DNA from: Acorus gramineus
Taxonomy: Eukaryota; Streptophyta; Magnoliopsida; Acorales; Acoraceae
Reading direction: 5' to 3'
Assembly (NCBI GenBank): GCA_030737835.1
Contig: JAUJYN010000063.1
Span: forward strand, 77,352 to 141,351
Length of the DNA stretch: 64,000 bases
Below are positions 1 through 11,719 of this stretch, one piece after another; position 1 is the stretch's first letter; each line of letters opens with the position of its first letter. The notes under the pieces are model-generated. The model did not search any database. It had not been told where the DNA came from and was given only the letters and a program-made list of their open reading frames with translations. The position numbers were made by a program, and so were the translations under genes.

Positions 1-1880
1 TTGTGAATCTATGACTGACAAAGTGTTGAAAGTGACAGAAGTTGATGCAGTCTTGTGGTTATTGAAAACTAAAAGTGCATAACATTTCAATTTAAGAGCT
101 TATAAATGATGGCTTTGAAACAAAGTCAATTGCATATCACCTAAAATTTCTAGAGGAGGTGGTGGCGGTGGTGGATGTGTGCTGCAGTGGGGAGGAGGAG
201 GTGGTGTGCGGCAGCGGCGTGTGGAGGTGGTGGTGTGCAGCAGGGAGGAGAGGGAAAGATGATGTGCATTTGTTGGCCAAGTATATCATAATTAATCCAT
301 TTTTATTTTTAAAACTTAATAAGTTAGTCTTATAATATTTAAATCATTTTTTATGTTTACCTAGCTTTTTATATAATTTGAACATTTTTTTAAGTATTAA
401 TTTATCCCCTATATATGTGAAATGTGTGGTAATATAAAAGAAATAGGAGGAATGACAAATATACCTCTTATAATTAATGTTTTATAAAAGTATATTTATT
501 TACTTTGGTATGAATTTTGATACTTCTTATAAAAATTGACATTATAATATTGGATTCCAAGCATTTTTATTGTCAGTAATAATATAATGCTTTTTTAATG
601 TTGTATTATGATAATATTAGTCAATATATCAATTCTAAAGATGACCTACGAGGCATTTGTGAAAAAAATTTAGAATGTAATTTTTAAAAATTTTAACCTC
701 AATTGATTATCGTTATTATTGTGTATTGCGTGGACCTTTCATATCATCATCATATTATGTATATGTATCACATAATGTATATGTATATATATGTGTGTGT
801 CTATAACTATAAGATGTCAATATAATACTTGGATTTAATTAATTTCCCAAATTTTCTTGTTCTTTTAACTAGTGATGAAGGATTGAAATGGCTTTCTCCT
901 TTCATTGACTATGATGGTTCAAGGTGTCTTTGTCTTTGATACTTTAATCTTTTGGGACCAATTAAAGATACCCTCCACACAAGAAGCTTATTGAAAGGTC
1001 AGATCAACCACTTTTTGTTTACGTTTGTGTTTTTGTATTTATCTTATCTTCAAAGTGGTCCAAAGTTGAAGAAACTAATTAATACCAGATACAGATGAGG
1101 AATAGAAACTCTTGTGTGGGGGTTTGTCCAATAATTGACAGTAGATATTTCTGAACCATCTGACTTGGCCTGATGAGTTTCATATATTTTTTTTTAGTTG
1201 TGATTGTTGATGTTGTTGATCATGATAATTGTGGATTATGTTGATTTGTTGTGGTGTATTTAAATTGGATTTCATGGTTTTTTTAATTTTTTTTTTTTTG
1301 GGTTAAAGATGCTAAATTACAGATAGGCCCTCACAAACTTTTCATATAAAATTTGTGTTCACACTATCATGCTTTGTAGATGTTTTTTTAATCTTTGATA
1401 ATACTATTTCATTGTTTAAATTATAATATCAAATTGTATATGATTTGATCAGGTATACTAAACCATCCTCTTAAATAAAAAAAAAAAACGTATGATAATG
1501 CATCATGGTCTCATTATCCCAATTGCCACTAAAGTCACAAATTTAGCATAAGAATAATGTACCTCGATTTTATAAAACCAAATATATGTGTCGCAAAAAA
1601 TATAAAAGTAAATACAGATAAGCTGTACGCACCAATTTACAGGGGAAGCAAAAATTTACTGTAAATCCTGGGCGTGCATTACACGTGCGGGGGACGTTGT
1701 CCGTAATTCTGGAGAAAACCAGGCCTAATCTCCCAAACACGAACCACCAGTTGGCACTTATGATATGACGGCTCTCTATCCGTCCTCGCCAAGTTGGATC
1801 ACACGTGTGCCAAAACAAATCCAAACAATCAACGGCCAATATCACTCCATCACCAAACCATCACATCCTCCACTGTTAAC
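1..1880. other. Intergenic region upstream of the PP2A B' gene
   Basis: No convincing gene is visible. Positions 155-260 are a G-rich stretch built from GGTGGT and GGAGG words. The rest is AT-rich with homopolymer runs, for example T runs near 1185 and 1290 and an A run near 1480. The small open frames here have no recognisable domain and no codon bias. Confidence 0.6.
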
Positions 1881-2081
1881 TCCATCGTCTCTCTCTCTCT
1901 CTGTCTCTCTTTCTCACACACACTCGCACAATCTCCGATCGCAAAATCTCCACCGTCTGATCTCTCTCTCCGCCCTCCACTCCGGCGAAATGCTTTCGAA
2001 ATCCTAATCTCCCAATTCGAATTAGGGTTTCAACACTCCCCACCAATCCCGCCATTCGAATTAGGGTTAGGGTTTGGTGAG
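1881..2081 (+). promoter_or_regulatory. 5' leader of the PP2A B' gene: CT-rich tract, telo-box words and a 5-codon uORF
   Basis: A CT-dinucleotide tract at 1890-1922 looks like the pyrimidine-rich 5' leader common in plant genes. The word ATTCGAATTAGGGTT occurs twice, at 2015-2029 and 2054-2068, and the second copy runs on into TTAGGGTTAGGGTTT. This is telomere-repeat-like sequence (telo-box, AAACCCTA on the other strand) ending 7 bases before the start codon. A five-codon upstream ORF (MLSKS) occupies 1990-2007. The transcription start is inferred, not seen. Confidence 0.5.
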
Positions 2082-5000
2082 ATGTTCCACAAGATCATAA
2101 AACGGGGGAGCCGCAAACCCTCCAAATCTGACGTCAGTGAGCCCTCCATCTACTCCTCCTCCTCCGCCGCCGCCTCCACCCGGCCCCCTTCATCGGAGGC
2201 GGCGGCGTCGGTCACCGTCAACAACTCCTCCCGCTCGACCGTCTCCCCGCCTCTGACGTCCTCGAATCCGTCGCTCCCCATCGAGCCCCTCCCGCTCCTC
2301 CGGGAGGCCCCCGCCCAGGAGAGGCCGAGTCTCTTCTCCCGGAAGCTCGTCATCTGCTCCGCCGTCTTTGATTTCTCCGACGTCCTCAGATCCGCCCGGG
2401 AGAAGGAGCTCAAGCGGCAGACCCTCCTCGAACTCGTCGACTTCGTCCAGTCCGGCTCGTCCGGGAAGCTCCCCTACTACCTCCAGGATGAGCTGATCAG
2501 GATGGTCTCCGCCAACATCTTCCGCTGCCTCCCGCCCAGCCCGACTTCCGAGGCGACCACCGGCGGAGGCGGAGGCGGAGGCGCGGACGCAGAGGACGAG
2601 GACCCCTACCTCGAGCCGTCGTGGCCGCACCTCGCCCTGGTCTATGAGCTCCTCCTCCGGTTCGTTGTCTCCTCCGACACGGACACCAAGGTCGCGAAAC
2701 GGTACATCGATCACTCCTTCGTGTTGAAGTTCCTCGATTTGTTCGATTCGGAGGACCCCAGAGAGAGGGAGTACCTTAAAACGATATTGCATAGGATTTA
2801 TGGGAAGTTCATGGTGCATCGACCCTTCATACGGAAGGCGATAAACAACATCTTTTATAGGTTCATTTTTGAGACGGAGAGGCACAGCGGGATTGGGGAG
2901 CTTCTCGAGATACTTGGAAGTATCATAAATGGGTTTGCTTTGCCGATGAAGGAGGAGCATAAGTTGTTCTTGGTGAGGGCATTGATCCCGCTTCATAAGC
3001 CGAAGGTGGTGGGGGGTTATCACCAGCAGTTGAGTTACTGTATTACGCAATTTGTGGAGAAGGATTATAAGCTTGCGGATACGGTGATTAGGGGACTGTT
3101 GAAGTACTGGCCGGTTACGAATTGCCAGAAGGAGGTTTTGTTTCTTGGGGAGTTGGAGGAGATCTTGGAGGTGACACAGTCCGCGGAGTTCCAGAGGTGC
3201 ATGGTGCCGCTTTTCAGGCAGATCGGGCGGTGCCTTAACAGCTCGCATTTTCAGGTTTGGATGCACTCCTTGTTTTTTGTTTTTTGAATTGTGATTTTCA
3301 ATGTGTATGAATGGCTGGTTCTTGTCTGTTTACATGAATCTATTGTCTTTTTGAAATTGGGTAATTGTTTTTAGAAAAAGATTCACATTGATGTGAAAGT
3401 ATTGTTTCCAGTTGGATTTGCTTAGTTGCAATCATGTGTGAGATAGGAGCACATCCCATGGTGAGATGTGGAATTTTGATTGTGCTGCTGTGTATAGTTT
3501 CAAGGTGGATTATTTGTCACCCAAGATGAGGATGATAATAGCTCCAGAGAGGTTCTCATAAACTGGGAGTGATGGTTTCTTACTAGCATTAATGAGGAGA
3601 TAAGCCTGGACTTATATGAAAATTATCTGGCTTGGGGAGTGGAGGATTATATGGGTACTCACCTATTTAATCTGAGAACAGCAGGACTTGGGGAATTGTC
3701 TCTATTGAGCTGTATTTTGCGATTCTATTTAGCATCATGGAGTCCAATGAAACAGTGCCATGGATTCCTGGAGCTAGTGAGATGTAGAAAATCTAGATTT
3801 AAGAGGATTCAAAGTTGGTAGCACATTTTGGTATCCATAAAATGAGGAGCTCTCGAAGACTACTGGATTTTCTTAAGGAAGTTTATGGCCCATGGTTCTT
3901 GGAAACTACGGATCATTTGTTCATCACATGCCCCATGGTTAATAGGGCTTGTGGGTGGTTGAGCTTGGCTACGGATTTGTGAATTGGTTTTGCAGACGTG
4001 GATGATATGTGGGAGGCCGGGAGGAGGTTGGGGGCAACGGGGGATGTATTCTGGTGGTGTTATGAGCGGTTTGGCTGACGAGAAACATGACCGGCTTTCG
4101 CGGTAGACTTCATATGTGGAAAACATTTGGGAAATGGTGATCGGCTTCATACAACAGTGGGGTAGATTCTGCGGAGGGGCAATGCAGGTGAGGGTATTGG
4201 TGGGCAGCGTGGTGATTAAATAGGCCCGGGCCGGATGGATTTTTTTCGGGGAGGGATTCTACCTTTAAAGTTCTTGTTGGGGTCCTCCCTCCGGGGAATT
4301 GGTAGCTATTAGTTCTTTGCCCTTTATTTTGTTTTCCCTTTTGCAGTTTTTTCTTGCTTGATGTATTTTCATTTGGGCTTTTGCCTTTTTAATCAAAGGT
4401 GATCGCTGACCGTTTCGTCAAAAAAAAAACGAGGAAGTTTATGGCCTTCAGGGATCTGAGATATCTTCATAGGAGATCAGCAAATGAAGATGCTGGTAAA
4501 AGAACACTATGAACCAGAGGGGATGTATCTTTTTTATGTAGTTTATTAAGTGTTTTTGGTTTTTGTTTTCTGTCTTTCTTCTTTTCATCCTATACCATGT
4601 AGGAGTAGCATGATATTGTTGTCTTTGATTATTAGTATCTGTCAAGAAAACACTGAGTCGCTAGGATGTGACTTATCAGTTTCACCTCACTAGCTATGAT
4701 GGTACTTTTACCCATTATCATCCATTTGACATTTTTCTCCTCTTAAAGATCTTTTAAATAAAACACACTGATTCTTCCTTTCCCCTTTTTTTTTTCCGCT
4801 TTCGCTTTTGCTTTTGCTTTATTGATGTGACATTTAGATTCAATGCCTGTTATATTGTAGTTCTTGCCAAAATGGCAATGCCTTTTTTACTTCTATTGGT
4901 TGTTTGGTTTATATTTTTCTTTGCCCCCTTTATTTGACATTTTCTTTTAAAAATAAAAGTGCAGTGGTACTTCCCTCATCTATTAGACGTTCTCTTACCC

Positions 5001-8000
5001 TTAAATATATTGTTTAGCGAGTTGATTAGCTGCAACTCTTCCTTATCCAATTCTGTTGATAACTTGATATGTTAGCTAGTCTCAATGCTTCTCCTCTCTT
5101 CATTCCCTCCTTCACTACTTCGATTACCTCCTGTTCCATTTATTTCCTTTAAATGATATACTCTTCTATTGTTCTATCTACATTGCATGATGATTTCCTT
5201 TAAATAGTAAAAACATAATTACAATGACAATTATTAAAATCTAATAAAATAAAATACTAGATCCTAAAAATCCTAAAATCATAATTCAAAAGTAAAAGTG
5301 ATTCTATAAATGACAAAATCTCATAAAACTTTATTTTGAGGACAAATTTGGAAATCAAATATTCTGCAATGATTTCTTTTCAAATCTGTCCTACATCACA
5401 TGTTCTACTCTTCTATCATTAATCAAATATCGTTATGAAATGGAACCATTTTTAGCATTTAGGGTTATTATTGTTGGATACATTTCCAACTGTTAACACA
5501 GTTTGGTTAATTGATGAGTGCTGGAATCATGTTTTTATTGTTGGAAATCTAAAGACGGAGGTTACTGGGTTAAGGCATAATTCCTAAGTTCATTGTGAAC
5601 TTATGGGACAGCAGGAGAAGTGCTGGTGGTGTTGCATTAATAGTTGGTGTTCCATATGACCATATCCTCTGAAAAGGTGAGAAATTTGGGCCAAGTTATA
5701 CATGGAATTTAGTCATCAATTTTAACAATCAAATAAATAATTGGAATGTTCTTTAATTTTAATATTACCTCCATTCAAAGCTTGTAATTCAGTAATTGTA
5801 TCCAAGGATGCCATCTTGAATTTTTTGTGGAAACATATTGAATGTCATTTTTGTTTGTTAACTGAGGTCTAACCTCTACTTTAATGCACATGAAGCAGAA
5901 ATTCGTCCATTAGATTGTTGATGAGATTCAGTGAAAGGCAACTTCATTTATATTGTTGGGAGCTTATTTATACTTATATTCAGTGAAAGGCTTATTCGTC
6001 CAGTAGCTTGTTTATGATATTCAGTGAAAGGTTAATTTTATTTATATTCAGTGAATGGGTTATTCATCCAGTAGCTCATTGATGAGATTCAGTGAAAGGT
6101 TTAACTTAAGTTATAATTTTGCTGAGATTTAGTGGAAGGTTTAAATTCATATTACTTTCTTCCTAATTTGCCATGGAAAAATAGAAATGGCTATAATAAG
6201 ATTATAGCCATGTTTGTTGCAGCTTTATTTTACAAATTATAGATTATGATAAATTATATAGCATAGATTTTAACTTTTCTATAAGCAATAGCTATGTTTG
6301 TTGTAGCTTTTAAAACATGAAATAAAGCAATAGTGGATGTTTGTTAGATTTAGTTGTAAAATAACTTTTTGTTGTATAACTGTTAAAAATACCCCTAGCG
6401 TGAATGTCTGGGAAGAGGAGACTGGAGAGGAAGAGTTTAAGAGGAGATAAAAAATCAAATCCGTCATTAATAGAAAAAAATCAACGCATTAGGGTCCAAA
6501 ATAACGATTAGGCTATAATCTCAGAAGGACCCTTTACCCAGCTTTTAGATTGACTTTACCCCCCGTTTGGAACGGGAATAAGATTTATTCTTGGGTATAC
6601 ATTTATTCTGACATAAGTGAGTATAAATAAGGATAAAGTGATTTTGTGTCTGGTTGTGTTTTGAATTATTCTCGTTGGTAAACGTAAGAATAAATGTTTT
6701 GTTGTAATAGAGCTGGTATATGTTCAATTGGTGTCCCACCTATTATATGCCATAATGCATGTGGACGTATGGGAGAAACATGAAAGATCACAAACCCAAC
6801 TGTGACACATCACTTATGCTATGATGCATCTATGATAATATAACAATTGTGTAATTAAAGGAGTTATCTTGGGATCTTTCTTCCCAAAGAAATATATAAT
6901 TGGGAAGAAAGATCCCAAGATATTGTTACTTGCCTGTGCTGAATCATATAATTAAATCTCTTCCAACACTGTTGAATGCTGAACTGATATGGTTGCCATC
7001 TAATCTGACGACACTTTTTTTTTGTTAATTTTTTTTTAAAAAAACTGTGACCAACCGTGTATTCAGTTGATTATATACATTAAAGTCTGATGCACATGAT
7101 TTCAAGAATGTATTATAGGACTTTCTTATAGATTCTGTAACCATGAAAAGTCATGGAAGTTCATGAGCTATAGGACCTATGAGGTTGGAGGAAAAGGTTA
7201 TAAAGTATTTGGATGTTATGACATTAATATATGTATCTTGCGTGGTGTTGGCTGCCTCTTTGATGGAAATCTGTAAAACCAAGGGCCTTATGAATGTAGT
7301 GTCATGTTGGGCAGCCTCCTCTTGTTGATGGTTTTGATAAATCTTTGTTTCGTCTGCACTATAACTTCTCCATTCTGCAAGTTTATCCCGGTTAGCCCTT
7401 CGTAATTATAATCTATCTCCTTTGTTAGTGGCTCTCATATCTCAAATTGATAATTTATGTTTTTCAAATTATTTCCTGAACCCTGCTCTCTTCCTGCATC
7501 TTGATCTCCACTTGCATGGGAGGGAAAAGAAAAGTATGGATGATTGCATCAATAACATTTGGCTATTTTGGGTGGTAAGTGGGGACTATATACAACAGTT
7601 ATAGATTAGATATCTAGCTCTGTTCTTTTGTGGTATCCCCTTTTGTATTTTGTTTTCATCAGCTTTCCACAATTGCATAAATGGGATTACTGTTATTGCA
7701 CACTAAGCCTGCATGTGGATAGCACGAATGAAACATTAGTAGTTGGACCTATGCGACAATTTATAACCCCTTGTTGTGCAAATTTAAATCTCATTGAATG
7801 CCTGTGTTGCATTAAGTCTGCATCTTGAGATCGGATGGTTGATTCCTGTTATGCAATCTTCCTCAATTTCTTTCATTTGGATTTTTTATTTGTGTTTGTT
7901 TGTTTTCTTCTTTACGAAATTTTGTGTGTTATATAAATTGTATTCAAGCTGAGCTGAAAATGCTTGCATACACTGAATATTTCATTGCTTGAGTGTCCTG

Positions 8001-8527
8001 ACTGATTGTGAAATTGAAATCAGAAAAGCAGATTTCAAGAGCTTTGAAATGGATCTTTAGTAATGCATTGACTAAAATAGAATGTGGATCTCTATGTTGA
8101 GTTAATTTCTTTTTTCCAAATACACTTATGGTTTTTATAACCATTTTTTACCACATTGTATAATTTATGAAATCAATAAACAATGGCATGACAGGTTTCG
8201 GAGCGCGCGCTCTTCCTGTGGAACAACGATCACATCGTGAGCCTGATCGCGCAGAACCGGAGCGTGATCTTCCCGATCATATACGAGGCGCTTGAGAGGA
8301 ACATACAGAGCCACTGGAACCAGGCGGTCCACGGCCTGACCACGAACGTCAGGAAGATGTTCCTTGAGATGGACAGCGACCTGTTCGAGGAGTGCCAGAG
8401 GCAGTATGCGGAAAAAGAGGCGAAATCGAAAGCCTTGCAAGAACAGAGGGAGTTGGCTTGGAAGAGACTGGAAGATGTGGCAGCCAGAGCTGCTGCTGCT
8501 TCCGATGACATGGTTATGGTCAACTAG
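2082..8527 (+). CDS. Serine/threonine protein phosphatase 2A regulatory subunit B' (B56 family), alpha/beta-like
   Basis: Exons are 2082-3254 (391 codons) and 8195-8527 (110 codons plus TAG), giving 501 residues, normal for the family. The intron (3255-8194) joins CAG/GTTTGG to a TGACAG acceptor in phase 0. B' subunits dock the PP2A A/C core and select its substrates through a HEAT-like superhelix. The N-terminus ([15 protein letters not shown]) resembles the plant B'-alpha/beta subclass. Residues 20-80 are Ser/Pro-rich and variable. The B56 core runs from about residue 84 into exon 2 and includes a block around [16 protein letters not shown]. Residues 161-167 are seven glycines followed by an acidic patch, probably a surface-loop expansion. 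The C-terminal 35 residues are rich in Lys, Glu and Ala and probably helical. The frame is open upstream to 1794, but the family start is the ATG at 2082. Exon 1 is very GC-rich, the intron AT-rich. Confidence 0.93.
3891..4431 (+). mobile_element. 5'-truncated LINE (L1-type) in the PP2A B' intron
   Basis: A fragment ending in a short poly(A) run at 4420-4429 is flanked by a perfect 15-bp direct repeat, AGGAAGTTTATGGCC, at 3876-3890 and 4432-4446. This is the signature of target-primed reverse transcription. Just inside the 5' end one frame reads [14 protein letters not shown], typical of the reverse-transcriptase zinc-binding (zf-RVT) region of plant L1 elements, and is then broken by stops. 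The element lies in the same orientation as the host gene, so its 3' end could supply cryptic polyadenylation signals. It is dead. Confidence 0.85.
5920..6140 (+). repeat. Irregular tandem repeat of an ATTCAGTGAAAGG word
   Basis: The word (G/T)ATTCAGTGAAAGG recurs about six times between 5924 and 6140 with small changes. It is embedded in longer units that also share TTATTCRTCCAGTAGCT. The array lies in the PP2A B' intron. No coding potential is seen. Confidence 0.7.
6865..6922. repeat. Perfect 23-bp inverted repeat (hairpin) in the PP2A B' intron
   Basis: The arms 6865-6887 and 6900-6922 are exact reverse complements over 23 bases, separated by a 12-base AT-rich loop. In RNA this folds into a perfect stem-loop of small-RNA precursor size. 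It could also be the remains of a tiny foldback element. Known miRNA precursors have imperfect stems, so the perfect match argues for a young element or an siRNA source. Confidence 0.9.
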
Positions 8528-9230
8528 AAATAAAAAATTGAATGGATATTTGTGGTTCCTCTACATTTTGCTCTTTTTTTTTTATCCTTCTATTTTTTTT
8601 TTTACTTTGTTTTTTTTTTTGGGGCCCTTTTGTTTTCTTTTCTAATTTGTTCTTGATTGGGGAATGCTGGGATAATGTGAGGGAATGCTTGTAATTTAAA
8701 AATGTATCATTTGTTGTGGATAGAAGGCAGATTATGAATGGTTGTGAAGATTTTTAGTATCTCGAAAAGGATATATTTTTTGAATTTTACAGGAGGGGAA
8801 GATGAATATAAGTGAGTTTGTGCTTTTGTCAAATTGTTTCCCTGACAAATAAAAAAAAGGGATTAAAACTCTCCTTTGCTGAGAATAAAAGGGACTGTAT
8901 ATATGAGAGTGAATGTAACATTATTTTATTTATTTTTCGAATGTTATCTATTGGTATTTGGCTTGAAGTTTATATTAATTAGGTCAAATGGCATATCTCC
9001 ATGACTATATAATTACACACAATCTGATATTCAATAAAGAAGGTAATTTTTTTTTTTTATTCTGTTTTTGGGAAAATGTTAGTCCTACATACAGTTTGAT
9101 TTTAATAAAAATACTATATATATATATATATATCATGTAATGAGTTATGTAGAAATTAATATTTCAATGAATTATATAGACAAAATTATAAAATATGTAA
9201 AAAAAATTTCTAACGGTACCTCGTTACAAT
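8528..9230 (+). other. 3' UTR of the PP2A B' gene and following spacer
   Basis: T-rich runs follow the stop codon (8571-8620), a normal plant 3' UTR texture; the polyadenylation site cannot be placed exactly. An (AT)n run lies at 9114-9134. No gene is seen in the spacer. Confidence 0.5.
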
Positions 9231-9540
9231 GAGCGTAGGTGGTTAAAGAGGTATATGGTTGTACATATCAGAGTCTATTTGTTACGTGATAGGTTAGAGA
9301 CGTGTGACCCCATGAGGGGGTTGGGCTGGACTAAGAGTCTAACATGCCCAATAAAGGGTGAGGTGAGGTTAAACCAATGGTTAATTTAGTTCCATATCGC
9401 TTAATGGAGAGGGGTGTCTAGTGCTTATATGTGAGTATATACCTTATACATGTGACGCGTTTAAAATCCGTGAGCCTTCGGACAAAGTGGATAATATCAC
9501 ACATATAAGCCGAGATGTCACACTAAATGGGGCCACAAAA
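9230..9540. mobile_element. Decayed LTR-like fragment
   Basis: The stretch around 9450-9520 has a GACGCGTTTAAAATCCGTGAG word, a run reading CAAAGTGGATAATATC and a TGTCACA end. These match the general look of a widespread plant LTR consensus in which GCGTTTTAAAACCGTGAGG is followed by AAAGCGGACAATATC. No partner LTR or internal region is visible, so it would be a relic or a solo LTR. This rests on remembered sequence texture only. Confidence 0.35.
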
Positions 9541-9989
9541 TAGGTTAAATGTGACAATGGTTACTTTTTTTTTTTTAGTACAACGACGTTATCCACCTAT
9601 AAAGTCTTTGAGAATAAACTAATGCCAAGTTCTGAGGAGACTTGTGCCTATAAGAGAATGGGCAGGTGGCTCACGTACCTAACCTAAAAGAGTTGTAAAT
9701 ACATGATAAATTCAACCCCATTTGCATTCCCATTTGTACGTTCTGAATTATAAGAGTCCATTTTTAATCTTATTGGGAGTAGGAAATGAGCATGGTCCCT
9801 AAGGGTGATATGCTTGTTTGTAATGCTAGGCTTGTATTGTCCAAAATAAATTGATTTAAAAATTTAAAAGATGAGGGGGTCTAAAAAAACATGTGCACAT
9901 TTAGAATAATGAGAAAATATCATGTAAGGAAATAGAGAACCTTTCCTCTCACGCCTCCATTTATTAATCTCACCTTAAATTTTTTTTTC

Positions 9990-10470
9990 CGAGGTGGGAT
10001 GGATAATTGAAGGAAAAGAGAGGTAGAGGAAAAGAGAGAAAGAGAGAGAAGGTGACCAACGGTGGATGGAGAGTGTGTTGAAGGAGGGGGAGGGGGGAGG
10101 AGAGAGAGAGAGAAATAGAGAGGGGACAATGGCACCAAGGAGGGCGGCAACGGTGAACGGAGGAAGCTAGGGGAGGGTAGCAACGGGTAGGGAGAGAGAG
10201 AGAGAGATAGGAAAAGAGAGGTCGGAGATGGGGTGGGTGATGGTGAATGCTAGGATAGTGGTCGCGCGCTGTCATCCTCCTCCTCCCATCACTCTCTCTC
10301 TCTCTCACATTTTCTCCCCTTACCCCAATGTTGCCCTCTTTGGACACTCCGCCCACCGCTGTTACCCTCCCTTGCCGCCGCCTCCCTAGCCCCACTCTCT
10401 CTCTTTCTCTTCTCTCTCCTGCTTCCTCTTTTGTTCCTACTAAGTAGTGGGGTTACCCTTTCAATGGGGT
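9990..10470. repeat. Purine-rich then pyrimidine-rich low-complexity block
   Basis: Positions 10010-10230 are dominated by GA and GGA words on the + strand, and 10270-10430 by CT words. The overlapping open frames here are low-complexity Ser/Leu/Pro or Arg/Glu strings, not genes. Confidence 0.7.
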
Positions 10471-10849
10471 GCATGTAATCTCCTCCTAAAAAATATGATC
10501 TTTATGAGATATATTATTAAATAATAGAGAACTTTAATATTCGTATATTCTTCCTCTCCATAATCAAAAGTTCACCAAATTTAGAGAGGAAGAATGTAGG
10601 GAGATTAGATAAAACTGTCTGGCATCTGAGTAGATTGTGAAGATTTCTAAATGTTGAACTCCAAGATGTGTCCCTTCATGAAGGTGTAGCAGATGAAGTG
10701 GTCTAGTGCCCTCAACCCAGAGAGGGGTTCACGGTTTGTGCTTGTTACAACAGACTGAGGAGAAAGCGTACTCCTTTGCGTGCAATGTCAGAGAAGGCTA
10801 ATGAAATTTTGGGCCCTAAAAAGCTTTTATGTGCATGAGGTTTCAAGAG

Positions 10850-11330
10850 AGACTTCTAATAAAATCTCATAGATACAAATAGTCTCTCCATGAGGATTTG
10901 CTTTGCTCATTGTGTGAGGAGGCCATTCACCATTGAGACCGCGAGCACCTAATCATCTCATGCCCTTTGGTCAAACATAAATGGTATCTCTTGAAGGAGG
11001 CGACATGAATGGAAGATGGTTTCCCCTCTTTGCAAGGTTTATGGGAGGTTGGGAGAAAGCTGGAGGAGGATATGAGTATCAAAGCCAAGATCTCTCAGTC
11101 ATGTATTCCTGCTGTTGCATGGCTCTTTGGCTAACTCGAAACCACCTACTGTTCAAAAGTACTTGGACATACAAGGAAAATGTATGGGATAATCAAGGAT
11201 TGAGGAATCGCCTGTGCGGGGGCAAAAAAACATTTGACCGGTCAAGAAAAAATTCGTCATTGAATAATCCTATTGTATTGGCCGTTCGGTAGAAACCTCC
11301 TCTACTAGAGCATGGTTGTTCTTTTCCTAT
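10850..11330 (+). mobile_element. LINE 3'-region fragment (zf-RVT remnant)
   Basis: One frame near 10920-10980 reads roughly REHLIISCPLVKHKW, like the HLFxxCPxxxxxW pattern of plant L1 zinc-binding domains. It continues as a Gly/Glu-rich region in shifting frames with stops. No poly(A) end or target duplication is visible. It is a degraded fragment, not a gene. Confidence 0.5.
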
Positions 11331-11465
11331 TACTTTTTAGGTCGTCCATTCCATCGAGGATGGTGGCATTGTATTGACTTAAATTGCTGTTATTTTTAGG
11401 CATACAACTGTAACTGAGGTTGGACATAGAAACTCCAACACACACAACCATAAAAAACAGATTTA

Positions 11466-11676
11466 GGTCCCGTTTGTGACCATAGCGAATAACTTTGTGT
11501 TCGGAAAAATAGATGAGCGACAAAGATGCATTATTTTCAGGGCTTCTTAAACATGGAGAAAAATGCCTTTCAACACTTGTTTCATCATGAAAACGCAGAC
11601 ATCAATATTTTATTTGAATTCACGGTAACGAATTCCCCACTACAAAATCCAGCTCACCACGGATCCAAATGAGACC
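11466..11676. mobile_element. Tourist-like MITE (PIF/Harbinger type)
   Basis: The ends GGTCCCGTTTG and CAAATGAGACC are imperfect terminal inverted repeats, flanked on both sides by TTA (11463-11465 and 11677-11679), the usual target duplication of this superfamily. The length is 211 bp and there is no coding capacity. It lies 43 bp before the hAT element. Confidence 0.6.
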
Positions 11677-11719
11677 TTAACCATGTCACCACACTTCACC
11701 CCAAATACTAATTCGGGTC

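Noticed and set aside
1794..2081. N-terminal extension of the PP2A B' frame upstream of the ATG at 2082
   Set aside because: The upstream part is CT-rich leader translated by chance; family members start at the MFxKI-type sequence.
2190..3266. Long minus-strand open frame (358 codons) opposite exon 1 of PP2A B'
   Set aside because: It is the mirror of a GC-rich coding exon, has low-complexity composition and matches no family; the + strand frame is a clear B56 protein.
3639..3821. 60-codon frame in the PP2A B' intron
   Set aside because: No domain or splice signals; it lies just outside the LINE and ends by chance.
9920..10474. Overlapping open frames in the GA/CT-rich block
   Set aside because: Low-complexity sequence gives long open frames in several phases without domains.
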